Assembly (NCBI RefSeq): GCF_025685605.1 | Contig: NZ_JAGTUT010000001.1 | Location: 4,216,001-4,280,000 of the forward strand | From: Granulicella arctica | GTDB taxonomy: Bacteria > Acidobacteriota > Terriglobia > Terriglobales > Acidobacteriaceae | Direction of reading: 5' to 3' | DNA length: 64,000 nt | Part shown: positions 8,617 to 17,078 of the stretch, piece by piece | How positions within the stretch are numbered: position 1 is the stretch's first letter | Layout of the letters: each line of letters starts with the position of its first letter | Program-made: the position numbers and the translations under genes | The notes under the pieces: model-generated | The model's database searches: none | Told to the model about the DNA's origin: nothing | Seen by the model: only the letters and a program-made list of their open reading frames with translations

Positions 8617-9702
8617 TCAAGCAGCTTGTTCGTAGAACGGCACGTACGGCTCTTGAGTGCTCCAGAGGTGATGAAGCAACACGGCAAGCTTGCGGGCTAC
8701 GGCAACGACGGCCTTACTTTTGGCCTGTTTGCCGCCTCGGCCAGCTAAGTGGAGACCCCACTGTCGCAACGCCGAGTCTCGTCCGTGCGGTCGCAGGATG
8801 TGGTTGGAGCACTCGATCAGCAGACTTCGAAGGTATGCGTTGCCAGCATGGGTGATGCCGAGTTGAGGATCGTGATCTCCGGACTGACTTCGACGAGGTC
8901 GTAGGCCCAGGTAACACCCAACGTCGCGACTTCGTCCGAACCGCTCCTTGCTGCCGAGCGTTAGCACGAAGGTCAAGGCGGTGAGGTGGCCGACGCCGTG
9001 AACCTTCAGCAGAGCCTGTGTCTCCGGATACTCGGTCTGGCCGAGCTGCTGGATCTGCCGGTCGTACAGCTTGATCTTTATTGTCATCTCCGCGATCTGC
9101 TGAAGTACCGGACCGAGCGCCTGTGCCAGTCCAGGCGGCATAACGGCCAGGCTGCGCTGGGCGAAGCACGTTGTGGCGGAGGCAGGCATACGGTGGCCGC
9201 ACGACTTCGTCAGACCACGAACGGCATTCACCGCAGCGGTACGCAGTCGCACCAGCAGAGCTCGCGCACGGATCAGAGTCAGAGCCTGCTGTTGCTCGAC
9301 CGTGCGATGGGCGATCGGACGAAGGATGTTCGGATCAAGCCGGGCATATCTTGCCAGCTTCTCAGCATCGACCTGATCGCTCTTCCGGTCACTGTGCGAG
9401 ATCGCCCGCAACTCGCGAACGTTCGCCACGATGACTTCGTGACCTAGTTCCTGCAACTGTGCGCTGATCCAGATCGAGTGTGTTCCAGCCTCCATCGCAA
9501 CCCGCGCTGGAGCCACGTCGGTAAACCACTTCTCGATCGCCTTCGGGATAGTTCTGAAGCGGCCACGGTCGACCACTTCTCCGTCCTGGTTAAGGGTGCA
9601 GTAATGACTCCAGACATCGCCAAGGTCGATGCCGATCGTCATCTCGACCTTGGCTTGCCTGCGTGGAGCTTCAGCGATGAGGTGTTGCGCTGGATTCTTC
9701 AT
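8617..9702 (-). CDS. IS110-family transposase (DEDD, RNA-guided recombinase)
   Basis: 361 residues, full length for the family. The N-terminal RuvC-like DEDD domain starts TIGIDLGDVWSHYCTL, with the second acidic strand at VAMEAGTHSIWI and the HSDRKSDQVDAEKLARYA segment carrying the last two Asp. The C-terminal 'transposase 20' domain has LLKVHGVGHLTALTFVLTLG and GCYLGLRPRRSQSG, with a conserved Ser (about residue 300) in GNAYLRSLLIECS. Family knowledge: cuts and joins DNA with a tyrosine-like chemistry and a bridge RNA. No terminal inverted repeats are seen, as is normal for this group. It lies between a small membrane protein gene and a marR gene. The reading frame is intact, so the element may be active. 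Confidence 0.92.
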   Translation of the reverse strand: MKNPAQHLIAEAPRRQAKVEMTIGIDLGDVWSHYCTLNQDGEVVDRGRFRTIPKAIEKWFTDVAPARVAMEAGTHSIWISAQLQELGHEVIVANVRELRAISHSDRKSDQVDAEKLARYARLDPNILRPIAHRTVEQQQALTLIRARALLVRLRTAAVNAVRGLTKSCGHRMPASATTCFAQRSLAVMPPGLAQALGPVLQQIAEMTIKIKLYDRQIQQLGQTEYPETQALLKVHGVGHLTALTFVLTLGSKERFGRSRDVGCYLGLRPRRSQSGDHDPQLGITHAGNAYLRSLLIECSNHILRPHGRDSALRQWGLHLAGRGGKQAKSKAVVAVARKLAVLLHHLWSTQEPYVPFYEQAA

Positions 9703-9792
9703 GGGAACAGTCTGCTCCTCCTTCAGAGGACCTGCTCATCCCATTTATGATGACTATTCGTCTTGCGCACACTAGGTCTGACAGCTTTTGCT

Positions 9793-10260
9793 CTATGTGG
9801 ATTGAATATTCTGAGCACACCTTTGCAGCAGAGTCACGAGGGTGCGGATCTCCGCAGCAGTAAAGCCGGCCGTCATCCCCTTCTCGACTGCATGGATAGC
9901 TTCACGAGCGCTTGTCAGCACCTTCGTACCTTTTGGGGTCAACTCACTCTGCATGATACGTCCGTGTATCTCGTGCGGCGTCCGGCGCATCAGCTCCGCC
10001 TTCTCCAGGTTGGCCACGATGCCAAGCATGCTCTGTGCTGTGACGAAAGACCCGCGTGCGAGGGAGGCATTTGAAATACCTGGCTGTTGTTGAACGGCGG
10101 ATAGCACATTGAACTGTGCCGTGGTCAGCCCCAGATGGCTGAGCTGGTCATCCATGGTTGTCCGGAGTGCGTGTTGTGCTCGTTTGAGTACATAACCAAG
10201 TCGATCTGCCATCGGATGTTCGGCTGCCATATTCGTCCACGTGTTTTCCGCTCTTGACAT
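9793..10260 (-). CDS. MarR-family transcriptional regulator
   Basis: 155 residues from the ATG whose complement is 10258-10260. A longer in-frame start at 10305 would run through the operator and into the neighbouring gene, so it is rejected. The core reads GLTTAQFNVLSAVQQQPG, then NASLARGSFVTAQSMLGIVANLEK (helix-turn-helix), then MRRTPHEIHGRIMQSELT (wing). Divergent, only 28 bp away, is a VOC-family gene, and the gap is a large palindrome, so this protein very likely represses both genes. Family knowledge: ligand-responsive dimer. It has no Cys in the DNA-binding core, so a thiol-redox switch there is unlikely. Confidence 0.87.
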   Translation of the reverse strand: MSRAENTWTNMAAEHPMADRLGYVLKRAQHALRTTMDDQLSHLGLTTAQFNVLSAVQQQPGISNASLARGSFVTAQSMLGIVANLEKAELMRRTPHEIHGRIMQSELTPKGTKVLTSAREAIHAVEKGMTAGFTAAEIRTLVTLLQRCAQNIQST

Positions 10261-10288
10261 ATAAGGTTCCTTATATAATATAAGGAAC
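10261..10288. promoter_or_regulatory. Long palindromic operator filling the marR/VOC intergenic region
   Basis: Arms GTTCCTTATA (10266-10275) and TATAAGGAAC (10279-10288) are perfect around TAA. A second overlapping palindrome, ATAAGG-TT-CCTTAT, covers 10261-10274. Together they occupy the whole 28 bp between the two start codons. One strand also supplies AAGGA as a close ribosome site for the VOC gene. Operator function is inferred. Confidence 0.75.
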
Positions 10289-10693
10289 ATGACAACATCA
10301 AGCAAGCACGCAGATAAGCCACAAGTGATCGGACCAAGCTTTATCGCACTCCAGGTACGCGATCTTGAAGCCTCCAGGAAGTTCTACTTAGAGCAGGTCG
10401 GCCTCACGGCATCGCCGCACATGCCGCCCGGCGCGGTGATTTTTGAAGCCAAGCCCATCCCATTTGCGATCCGTACACCGATGGTCGACCTGGATGCGAC
10501 GAGCAAGCTGGGATGGGGCGTATCTTTTTGGATGGCCGCAACGGACGCCGATGCGCTCCATGCAGAGCTTGTCGAGAAAGGCGTATCCATCGTCCTTCCT
10601 CCGGCTGATGGACCGTTTGGAAGATTCTTCTCGTTTCGAGATCCGGATGGATATGGCATTACGGTCCACACAGCAAAGCAGGCAGCAGCGTAA
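10289..10693 (+). CDS. VOC-superfamily (glyoxalase/bleomycin-resistance-like) protein
   Basis: 134 residues with the paired beta-alpha-beta-beta-beta units of the vicinal oxygen chelate fold: SFIALQVRDLEASRKFYLEQ (first module start), then VSFWMAATDADALHAELVEK and FFSFRDPDGYGITVHTA (end of second module, with the PDGY turn). Typical metal positions are hard to assign: the first module lacks an obvious His on its first strand. It may therefore bind ligand without catalysis, as drug-binding VOC proteins do. It is controlled with the divergent marR gene and overlaps the next gene by one base (TAATG), so the two are co-translated. Substrate unknown. Confidence 0.83.
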   Translation: MTTSSKHADKPQVIGPSFIALQVRDLEASRKFYLEQVGLTASPHMPPGAVIFEAKPIPFAIRTPMVDLDATSKLGWGVSFWMAATDADALHAELVEKGVSIVLPPADGPFGRFFSFRDPDGYGITVHTAKQAAA

Positions 10694-11121
10694 TGCTTCG
10701 CTATCGGGTTGGTGTCGCAAGCCACGACCACGTGCAGGGCGCGGTTGAAGGCGGCTTCTGCCAGTTGGGTCATGGCAAGGAAGCTCCAGTGCGCCGGCTG
10801 AAGTCCGGCGACCTCATCATCTACTACTCGCCGCGCGAAGGGATGAGAAGTGGAGCTGTCCTGCAGGCTTTCATCGCTGCAGGGCGCATCCTCGATGAAA
10901 ATCCCTATGTAGCGGAACAGTCTGCTTGCTTCCATCCCTATCGTCGTAAGGTGAAATTCTTTAAGAGCAGACGGGCGCCTATCCGGCCGCTACTGCAAGA
11001 GCTGACATTTACCCAAGGGGACGAGCACTGGGGCTTGGCGTTTCGCAGAGCAGCGTTCCAGATCAGTGAGGACGATTTCAAGAGAATTGCAGGGGCCATG
11101 ACCCTTGATGCGGAGCTCTAG
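10693..11121 (+). CDS. EVE-domain protein
   Basis: 142 residues. The N-terminal MLRYRVGVASHDHVQGAVEGGFCQ, the KSGDLIIYYSPRE strand pair, the central LQAFIAAGRILDE and the IRPLLQELTF stretch match the small PUA-like EVE fold. Family knowledge: EVE domains bind modified bases in DNA or RNA and are frequent in modification-dependent restriction systems, but stand-alone copies like this also occur in ordinary operons. The start codon overlaps the stop of the VOC gene. The pairing of an EVE reader with a VOC protein under a MarR switch is unusual, and its purpose is unknown. Confidence 0.75.
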   Translation: MLRYRVGVASHDHVQGAVEGGFCQLGHGKEAPVRRLKSGDLIIYYSPREGMRSGAVLQAFIAAGRILDENPYVAEQSACFHPYRRKVKFFKSRRAPIRPLLQELTFTQGDEHWGLAFRRAAFQISEDDFKRIAGAMTLDAEL

Positions 11122-11276
11122 AGCCAGCGGCCCGTTGAAAGCTTGGAACTTAGTGCTTTGGCGTTCCGGACTGTTGACCTCACCTGAATTTCTCTTGAGT
11201 CGATGTCTTCGCGTTCGAGTCCTTCGAACAGGGCCGTGCCCTTATTGAGTACGGTTTACTATCGAGCGAGCAAGAA

Positions 11277-11378
11277 ATAGGTAACGAGAAACGTTAGTAC
11301 CCTATCAGGGCTGCACCGCGCACGAAGCTGGATGTGCTGCGCAGACCGTCGGGGCAGTTTTGATAGGGTACCGTCCCA
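11277..11378 (+). repeat. Structured diverged repeat, copy 1 (partner at 50427-50520, inverted)
   Basis: Begins ATAGGTAACGAGAAACGT. It contains a perfect 11-bp stem (GTACCCTATCA at 11297-11307 and TGATAGGGTAC at 11361-11371) enclosing about 53 nt with an inner GCGCA/TGCGC helix. The second copy keeps the same stem in shortened form and a different but paired inner helix. Copy 1 follows a short stretch at about 11225-11276 that reads like the last residues of an MFS transporter; copy 2 sits at the end of one. No protein explains it. Confidence 0.6.
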
Positions 11379-11550
11379 ACGCGAACCTGATAGCGACGGC
11401 GTAAATGCGATCTGAGCTAATCTGAAAAAGCAGCGAAGGGGAAGGACCGCATCTGCGAGGATGCCAGAGGGTAATGCTGACCGCGCCCAGGGTCTTGGGT
11501 ACCGTCTGCGAGAAACGGTCGAGCGCAGACCAAGCTTTCGCTGCTAAAAG

Positions 11551-11791
11551 CTTCCGCCGAAGTCTCCACAGGAACAGCAACGACGAAAGAACAGTCACAA
11601 CGGCGTGCCTTCAACCTGATACTGATAATGGTCGTCAACGACCGACCGACTTATAAGGACAGGCACGCAGCGGAACTCATCATGGCCACGAGAGATATCT
11701 CCACCTAAAGGCCGAATACATTGCCGCAGACTTGTCTTCTCGCACGCAGCTTTTCCGTTGCAGTCCTGCGGCGGACCATACATTGGCAGTA
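11551..11791 (-). repeat. Diverged 240-bp repeat, copy A (inverted partner at 29826-30061)
   Basis: Read on the minus strand, this matches 29826-30061 at about four bases in five over its whole length by eye, including runs such as TGCGGCAATGTATTCGGCC and GTTGTGACTGTTCTTTCGTC. Differences do not favour third codon positions in any frame, and frames stop early, so it looks non-coding. It lies just left of the IS21 end. Confidence 0.7.
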
Positions 11792-11943
11792 CTATCAAAC
11801 AAATAATAGGCCAGCAGTGACAGAAGGGCATGGTGGTGATTCTGGCACTCTGATCTGGCCCATTATGGCGGTTTAAGTTGGCCCACCCTTGGGCAACACG
11901 GACTCTACCCTGTTTCTCAGTGATATGAGAGGCGGAGGGCGAG

Positions 11944-13476
11944 TTGGATTGGAGAGCCAAGGTGGAGCTATACGAGCAGATTCGTCGGGAGTATGAGTTT
12001 GGCGTTGGGTCGGTGATTGGTGTGGCGCGGAAGTTGGGCGTGCATCGGCGCATGGTGCGTGAGGCGGTGCGCAACGCAGTTCCCACTCAGCGGAAGAAGA
12101 CGGAACGTCCAGCAGTGAAGATGGCACCGGCGGTGTCTTTGATCGACTCGATATTGGAGTTGGACCGTAAGGCTCCGCGCAAGCAGCGCCACACATCGCG
12201 GCGGATCTATGACCGGATTCGTGCCGAGATCCCAGGATGCACGCCAGCGCAGCGAACGGTTCGGCAGTATGTAGAGCGGCGCAAGCAGGCTCTGGGTCTG
12301 GCTGAACACGAGGTGTTCGTTCCGCAGAGCTACGACTGGGGCGTCGAGGCGCAGGTCGATTGGTATGAAGCGTATGCCGATCTGGACGGGGAACGGATCA
12401 AGCTACAGGTCTTTGAGATGCGCTCGATGGCGAGCGGTGCTGCCTTTCATCGGGCGTATCCATGTGCGACGCAGCAGGCTTTTCTGGAAGCACATGAACT
12501 TGCCTTCGAGTATTTCGAAGGCGTCTTCCGGCGGCTTCGCTACGATAACCTCTCGAGTGCGGTGAAGAAGATCCTGCGCGGCCAGCAGCGAGAGTTGACG
12601 GCACGGTTCATCGCGTTCCGTTCGCACTGGCAGTATCAGGCCGAGTTCTGCACTCCGGGCGAAGGCCACGAGAAGGGCGGAGTGGAGGGCGAAGTTGGTT
12701 ACTTCCGCCGCAACCACTGGGTGCCGGTGCCGGTGGCTGCCGATTTAGCGGCGCTGAACCGGAAGCTGCTGGAGGACTGTCGCGCCGATGAGGGCCGGAT
12801 CATGTCAGGCCATAGCGAGTGTGTTGGAACCCGGCTGCTGACGGAGAAGGAGCATCTTCTGCCGCTGGCCGACGAGCCCTTCGATCTGGCCGAGGTTAGC
12901 TTCCCGCGCGTCGATCAGACAGGATGCGCGAAGGTGCGGACGAACTCCTATTCCGTGCCGTTGAAGCCGGGCTCGATCGTCGAAGCCCGCGTCTATTCCT
13001 GCACGGTCGAGTTCCATCACCATGGCAGCCGAATCGCCAGCCACGAACGCTGTTACAGCCGATTACAGAAGATCTTCGATCTGGAACATTACCTTGACGT
13101 GCTGGACCGGAAGCCTGGCGCGTTGCGCGGGTCGACGCCGCTGGCGCAGTGGCGAGCACAGGGCCGTTGGCCTAAGAGCTATGACCGGATCTGGCAGCAG
13201 ATGATCGAACGGCAAGGACGACAGCCCGGCACCCGTGCCATGGTGACGCTCATCCGCATGGGTCGTGAGTTCGGCTATGAGAGCCTGACGGCTGCCGTAG
13301 AGCAGGCGCTCGATCTGGGTTGCGAAGACGTCGCCGCGATCCGTCATCTGCTCATGTCCGATCAGTTGCAGCATACCGTTGGCGAGCCGATCGAGATCGG
13401 GGCTCTGTCCGCGTATGAACGCCCGCTGCCGACCATGATCGAGTATGACCGGCTGTTACAGGCGGTGCAGGCATGA
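11944..13476 (+). CDS. istA: IS21 transposase IstA
   Basis: 510 residues, normal for IstA. The start is a TTG at 11944 after GGAGGGCGAG. The N-terminal helix-turn-helix ([22 protein letters not shown]) binds the terminal repeats. The DDE integrase core shows D in [16 protein letters not shown] in [13 protein letters not shown] and E in [18 protein letters not shown]-terminal beta-barrel and helical tail follow. Family knowledge: acts with the IstB ATPase in cut-and-paste transposition. Its stop overlaps the istB start by 4 bp. The frame is intact, so the element may be functional. Confidence 0.93.
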   Translation: MDWRAKVELYEQIRREYEFGVGSVIGVARKLGVHRRMVREAVRNAVPTQRKKTERPAVKMAPAVSLIDSILELDRKAPRKQRHTSRRIYDRIRAEIPGCTPAQRTVRQYVERRKQALGLAEHEVFVPQSYDWGVEAQVDWYEAYADLDGERIKLQVFEMRSMASGAAFHRAYPCATQQAFLEAHELAFEYFEGVFRRLRYDNLSSAVKKILRGQQRELTARFIAFRSHWQYQAEFCTPGEGHEKGGVEGEVGYFRRNHWVPVPVAADLAALNRKLLEDCRADEGRIMSGHSECVGTRLLTEKEHLLPLADEPFDLAEVSFPRVDQTGCAKVRTNSYSVPLKPGSIVEARVYSCTVEFHHHGSRIASHERCYSRLQKIFDLEHYLDVLDRKPGALRGSTPLAQWRAQGRWPKSYDRIWQQMIERQGRQPGTRAMVTLIRMGREFGYESLTAAVEQALDLGCEDVAAIRHLLMSDQLQHTVGEPIEIGALSAYERPLPTMIEYDRLLQAVQA

Positions 13477-14228
13477 GCCTCCAGATCGCAAGTATCGCTC
13501 AGAACTGTAAGGCGCTGCGACTGCCATCTGTCGGTGCGCAGTTCGCATCGCTCGCCGAAGAAGCCGCTCAACGCAAGCACTCGCATCTGCACTATCTCGA
13601 GGCTCTGCTCCAGTCGGAGATGGAAGACCGAGAACGACGCAGCATCGAGTTGAGGATGAAGGAGGCGCACCTGCCCAGGGTCAAGACGCTAGAAGAGTTC
13701 GACTTCGCTCAGTCGCCGCACATCCCCGCCGCCCGCATCCGCGCCCTGGCCGAAGGAGGCTATCTCGAACGTGCCGAGCCGGTCCTGCTGGTTGGAGATC
13801 CCGGCACAGGCAAGAGTCATCTTGCCACCGGTCTGGCGATCGCTGCCTGCCGTCAACGCAAGCGAGTGCGCTTCACCACCGCCGCCGCCCTGGTCAACCA
13901 GCTCGTAGAAGCGCAACGGGAACAGAGCCTGAGCCGGATGCTGGCACGCTGGTCTCGTGTGGAGCTGATCGTCATCGACGAACTCGGCTATGTCCCGCTT
14001 GCCGAAGTCGCCGCCGAACTGCTCTTCCAGGTCATAGCAGAGAGGGCTGAGAAGGCTGCCATCATCGTGACCACCAACCTGCCCTTCTCCGAGTGGCCTC
14101 AGGTCTTCACCAACGCCCGGCTCTGCAAAGCAGTGCTTGATCGGCTCACCGATCAGGCGCACATCATCGAGACCGGATCGGAGTCCTATCGCTTCCGTAG
14201 AACCCTGCGGAAGAAGACCAAAGAGTAA
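13473..14228 (+). CDS. istB: IS21 helper ATPase IstB
   Basis: 251 residues of the DnaC-like AAA+ family. Walker A is [10 protein letters not shown] (about residues 109-118), Walker B is [12 protein letters not shown], and sensor 1 is [12 protein letters not shown]. The N-terminal helical domain (about 1-90) contacts IstA. Family knowledge: assembles on and bends target DNA and stimulates IstA. It is translated from an ATG overlapping the istA stop. It is followed by a region ending in the right terminal repeat at 14345. Intact. Confidence 0.93.
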   Translation: MSLQIASIAQNCKALRLPSVGAQFASLAEEAAQRKHSHLHYLEALLQSEMEDRERRSIELRMKEAHLPRVKTLEEFDFAQSPHIPAARIRALAEGGYLERAEPVLLVGDPGTGKSHLATGLAIAACRQRKRVRFTTAAALVNQLVEAQREQSLSRMLARWSRVELIVIDELGYVPLAEVAAELLFQVIAERAEKAAIIVTTNLPFSEWPQVFTNARLCKAVLDRLTDQAHIIETGSESYRFRRTLRKKTKE

Positions 14229-14547
14229 GCCCTGGGCGTTAGGTTCTGCTTCCGCTACGCCCTCCGGGCTACGCTCCAGCAGAACCCAACTCCCTCAAGA
14301 TCAACACCCAAAGGGTGGGCCAAAATAAACCGCCGAAGTGGGCCAAGCCAAGTTGCCAAACTCAGTTGGTCAGGTACAAGCGCGTGAGCGCACCCGACCA
14401 GGCCGACCTCTGGCAGCTCGACGGAGGTGAGACCGATAAGTGGTTCACTGACAAGGCTTACCCGCTTGACGACAGTATGAAACCTTTTCGTGCAAGAAAC
14501 TTAAGATGCGTATCGGGATGCTAATCCCTTTGAAATTACGCCTAAAC

Positions 14548-15906
14548 CTAGACGGGGTCAGGAACCCAATTCCCATGAAACCCAAACGGGACACGCACTG
14601 GCAAGCGGATCCTAGCGACGGGTGCCTCGGAGAATGCTTGCGCGTCCACGATAACGACATCGGAAGCGTCGCGCGCAGCATCGTAAACGAAAGATATGAT
14701 CCAGCCGTCGTCCTCCGCTGATGCAGCTTGCCTAGGAACGAAAACCGGCTCAAGCGTTACACAACATGGGCCATAGTCATGCACTTCCGTGCGCCCGGTG
14801 CTCACGTCATGTTTGTAGGCCGGACCGAAGCGTAGTCCCTCCATCGAAGCGGTGTAACCGTACTTGTAAGCCTGGCCAGCGTATGCGTCGTTAAAGCGAG
14901 GGAACTCACAACCACGCTCTTCAAGTATTGACTCCTGAAGAGAACCGGTGGCGAGATTAATCGTCCAGCGCGCAAGGCGCGGTACAGCCTCACTGGGGCC
15001 GCGCCGGTCCTGATCGAACGTGTGGGAGTGGCGTACCACGTCCAAGACGACCGTGTTGTCTCGATCAAAGGCATTCATGATGTGGAAGACGAAGCATGCG
15101 AGAGCCTCGAACCAGCGCAGCTCGGCAACATTCCCGCTTCGCGGCAGTAAGCCCACTCGTGCTGGTGACTGGGCGTTCCATGTATAAGGAAAACTGCGGC
15201 CGACCTCTGCCTTGTTGAAGGTTACGGGGAGATCTAACACAATCACCTTGGTCGCGGTGAAACCCATATCGTGAACCATTGGGCTGTTTGGCACGGCAAT
15301 CTCGGCGACCGAACGACTGAGGCCATCCTTACCCACGACAATATAGCTCAGGTTGCTAAGCCCGGGTTCATAGGTGATCGCGTGAAGCTCTCCAGTCTTG
15401 GGATCCAGCTTCGGATGAGCTACGAAGCCATGCTGGAGACTACCGCGGAAATCAGATCGGGCGGAACTCTCGAGAGTGTACGTAAGTTCGACCGGTAGGC
15501 CGCCCGCTTCAACGGTGGCGTAGGTGCGCCCAGCAATGTCCAAGATATTTGTGTTTACGACATTCTTATATCTGCCGTTTCGTGGGCCGGGCAGGGGAGG
15601 CCGTCCGAGGGACGACGCGGTGATGTCGTCCACCACAAAGCGGTTGCGATACCACTCCGCCTTCCCTCCACGCAGACGAAGTCCGTGTGCCATCCCTGAG
15701 CCCATAAACCAGTGGTGCGTCTCTTCCTCTGGCGTTCCCGTAGGATTCGGCCCGATCCGAAGAAGTCGACCCTCCAGTTCGAGTGGGATCTCACCCTCTA
15801 CAGGCAAGTCGAAGGCAGTGGTTTCCGTCAAGACCGGAGCGAAGTTTCCCATGAGATAAGGATTGGTGTGCGGAAGATGAATGCTTGCAAGGTCGAGTTC
15901 CGGCAT
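14548..15906 (-). CDS. Carotenoid cleavage oxygenase family protein
   Basis: 452 residues, normal for the RPE65/carotenoid oxygenase family. The early family signature is LLRIGPNPTG with HHWFMGSGMAHG. Four iron-ligand His candidates lie in the expected order: FVAHPKLDPKTGE, MVHDMGFTATK, CFVFHIMNAFD and the terminal GFHGNWVPD. Acidic second-sphere residues are also present. Family knowledge: non-haem Fe(II) enzymes that split a C=C bond of carotenoids, stilbenes or lignin-derived compounds with O2. It is divergent from a TetR regulator, and two perfect palindromes sit between them, so it is probably induced by its substrate. The lignostilbene alternative cannot be excluded from sequence. Confidence 0.92.
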   Translation of the reverse strand: MPELDLASIHLPHTNPYLMGNFAPVLTETTAFDLPVEGEIPLELEGRLLRIGPNPTGTPEEETHHWFMGSGMAHGLRLRGGKAEWYRNRFVVDDITASSLGRPPLPGPRNGRYKNVVNTNILDIAGRTYATVEAGGLPVELTYTLESSARSDFRGSLQHGFVAHPKLDPKTGELHAITYEPGLSNLSYIVVGKDGLSRSVAEIAVPNSPMVHDMGFTATKVIVLDLPVTFNKAEVGRSFPYTWNAQSPARVGLLPRSGNVAELRWFEALACFVFHIMNAFDRDNTVVLDVVRHSHTFDQDRRGPSEAVPRLARWTINLATGSLQESILEERGCEFPRFNDAYAGQAYKYGYTASMEGLRFGPAYKHDVSTGRTEVHDYGPCCVTLEPVFVPRQAASAEDDGWIISFVYDAARDASDVVIVDAQAFSEAPVARIRLPVRVPFGFHGNWVPDPV

Positions 15907-15923
15907 GATTGCGCCTTTCGGGT

Positions 15924-15962
15924 ATGTGATTGTAAATCACATATGTAATGCTACATTACATA
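15924..15962. promoter_or_regulatory. Two abutting palindromic operators, carotenoid oxygenase/tetR
   Basis: ATGTGATT-GTA-AATCACAT spans 15924-15942, and TATGTAATG-CTA-CATTACATA spans 15942-15962. Both are perfect, the two share one base, and their half-sites are alike (ATGTGAT and ATGTAAT). They occupy the divergent promoter and fit binding by two TetR dimers. Binding is inferred. Confidence 0.78.
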
Positions 15963-15988
15963 AACGCACTGTGCGCCGAGGTAGGAAA

Positions 15989-16630
15989 ATGCCAATCATG
16001 AACCGCGAGTCACCGCAAATACTGGGGAAAACTGCTCGCGCTGCAGGAGCGAAGGGCGCCACGAGGGCCTATCACCATGGTGACCTCCGTGCTTCCCTCA
16101 TCGCTGCTGCCCGTGAAGCGCTAGAAACGACTGCGCATGAAGACATATCCCTGAAGGGGCTGGCGTCTCACCTGGGTGTGTCTCAGCCTGCACCTTATCG
16201 GCACTTTGCCGATCGAGGGGATCTGCTGAGGGCTGTGGCAACGCAAGGATTCCAGGAGTTTTGTGCCAAACTTGAACCTGCCTCCGGTCTAAGCGCACGC
16301 CGAGACTTTACGAGGGCCTGCGAGGCCTACCTCAACTTTGCTCAAGGCAACCGCGGTCTGTACCGCCTGATGTTCGCATCACGCCTTTTGAAGGATTCGG
16401 AGGGAAGTGAGCTTAGCAAGGTGGCTGACGACGCATTCATCTTATTGCTCCAAAGAGTTCGACGTTGCATAGGAGCGGAGGATGCACTAGTAAACGCCGT
16501 CTGGATATGGTCTACGCTGCATGGGTTGGCGATGCTTGATGCCGAACAGATCACGTCTGGTCCGCTCGCGGGCCATCTCACGTCAGTACAGGTCATACGT
16601 CATATGTTGAAATCAATGATGCGGAAGTGA
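15989..16630 (+). CDS. TetR/AcrR-family transcriptional regulator
   Basis: 213 residues from ATG 15989; ATG 15998 is also possible and is better spaced from the AGGA upstream. The longer frame from 15881 would overlap the operators and the divergent gene and is rejected. The HTH domain is DLRASLIAAAREALE, DISLKGLASHLGVSQPAPYRHF, ADRGDLLRAVATQGF. The C-terminal ligand domain includes YLNFAQGNRGLYRLMFASRL, typical of the WHG-type subgroup. It probably represses the divergent carotenoid oxygenase gene and itself through the two palindromes. The inducer is unknown. Confidence 0.88.
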   Translation: MPIMNRESPQILGKTARAAGAKGATRAYHHGDLRASLIAAAREALETTAHEDISLKGLASHLGVSQPAPYRHFADRGDLLRAVATQGFQEFCAKLEPASGLSARRDFTRACEAYLNFAQGNRGLYRLMFASRLLKDSEGSELSKVADDAFILLLQRVRRCIGAEDALVNAVWIWSTLHGLAMLDAEQITSGPLAGHLTSVQVIRHMLKSMMRK

Positions 16631-17078
16631 GTGACACACGATTAGCTTCATCGAGCAAGCCCTGACATGTGCAAAGGTCTGCACAAGAAAAGGAAGATCT
16701 TGCATATGTCTCTCTTCCGGGAAGCCAACAGCTCAGCATCAGATCTTGCTTACCGGAAAGATAATGAAATTCAGCCAAGACCTCGGCAGGTTGTGACGTT
16801 CCAGTCCCCTTGCTAACTACTTCTGAAGCCTCTAACTACGTTCTCTTAAACCGAGTTATTGTCGGTACCAATTGGGCGTGAGATTCCTGGTAGCTCTCTG
16901 CGATGCTCCTACATGGACCTCGACCCTACGCGTAGATTCCTGGGGAGCACCTCAGAGTATCTGAACCCTTCGACGAAACCCCAGTGGTCGTACGTTGCAC
17001 CAGAAGCGGGTATATTGCCGATCTTATCGGGGCAACGTCGTGCATGCTTTGATAAGTTCGGTGACATTGCACGTGGAT
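16631..17078. other. Intergenic stretch, no gene seen
   Basis: About 450 bp between convergent genes (tetR and an MFS transporter). Only short shadow frames are present, and no strong hairpin was noticed. Confidence 0.4.

Larger units (their letters stand above)
11856..14345 (+). mobile_element. IS21-family insertion sequence, complete
   Basis: The left end begins TGGCCCATTATGGCGG (11856). The right end, read inward from 14345, begins TGGCCCACTTCGGCGG. Internal copies of the GGCCCACCCTT-type motif occur about 30 bp in at both ends, as expected for the multiple terminal repeats of IS21. It carries istA and istB overlapping by 4 bp. No obvious target duplication was found at the flanks. Confidence 0.88.

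Noticed and set aside
11595-12086. 163-codon minus-strand frame across copy A of the 240-bp repeat
   Set aside because: It crosses the IS21 end and its shared part with copy B changes at all codon positions, so it is not protein-coding.
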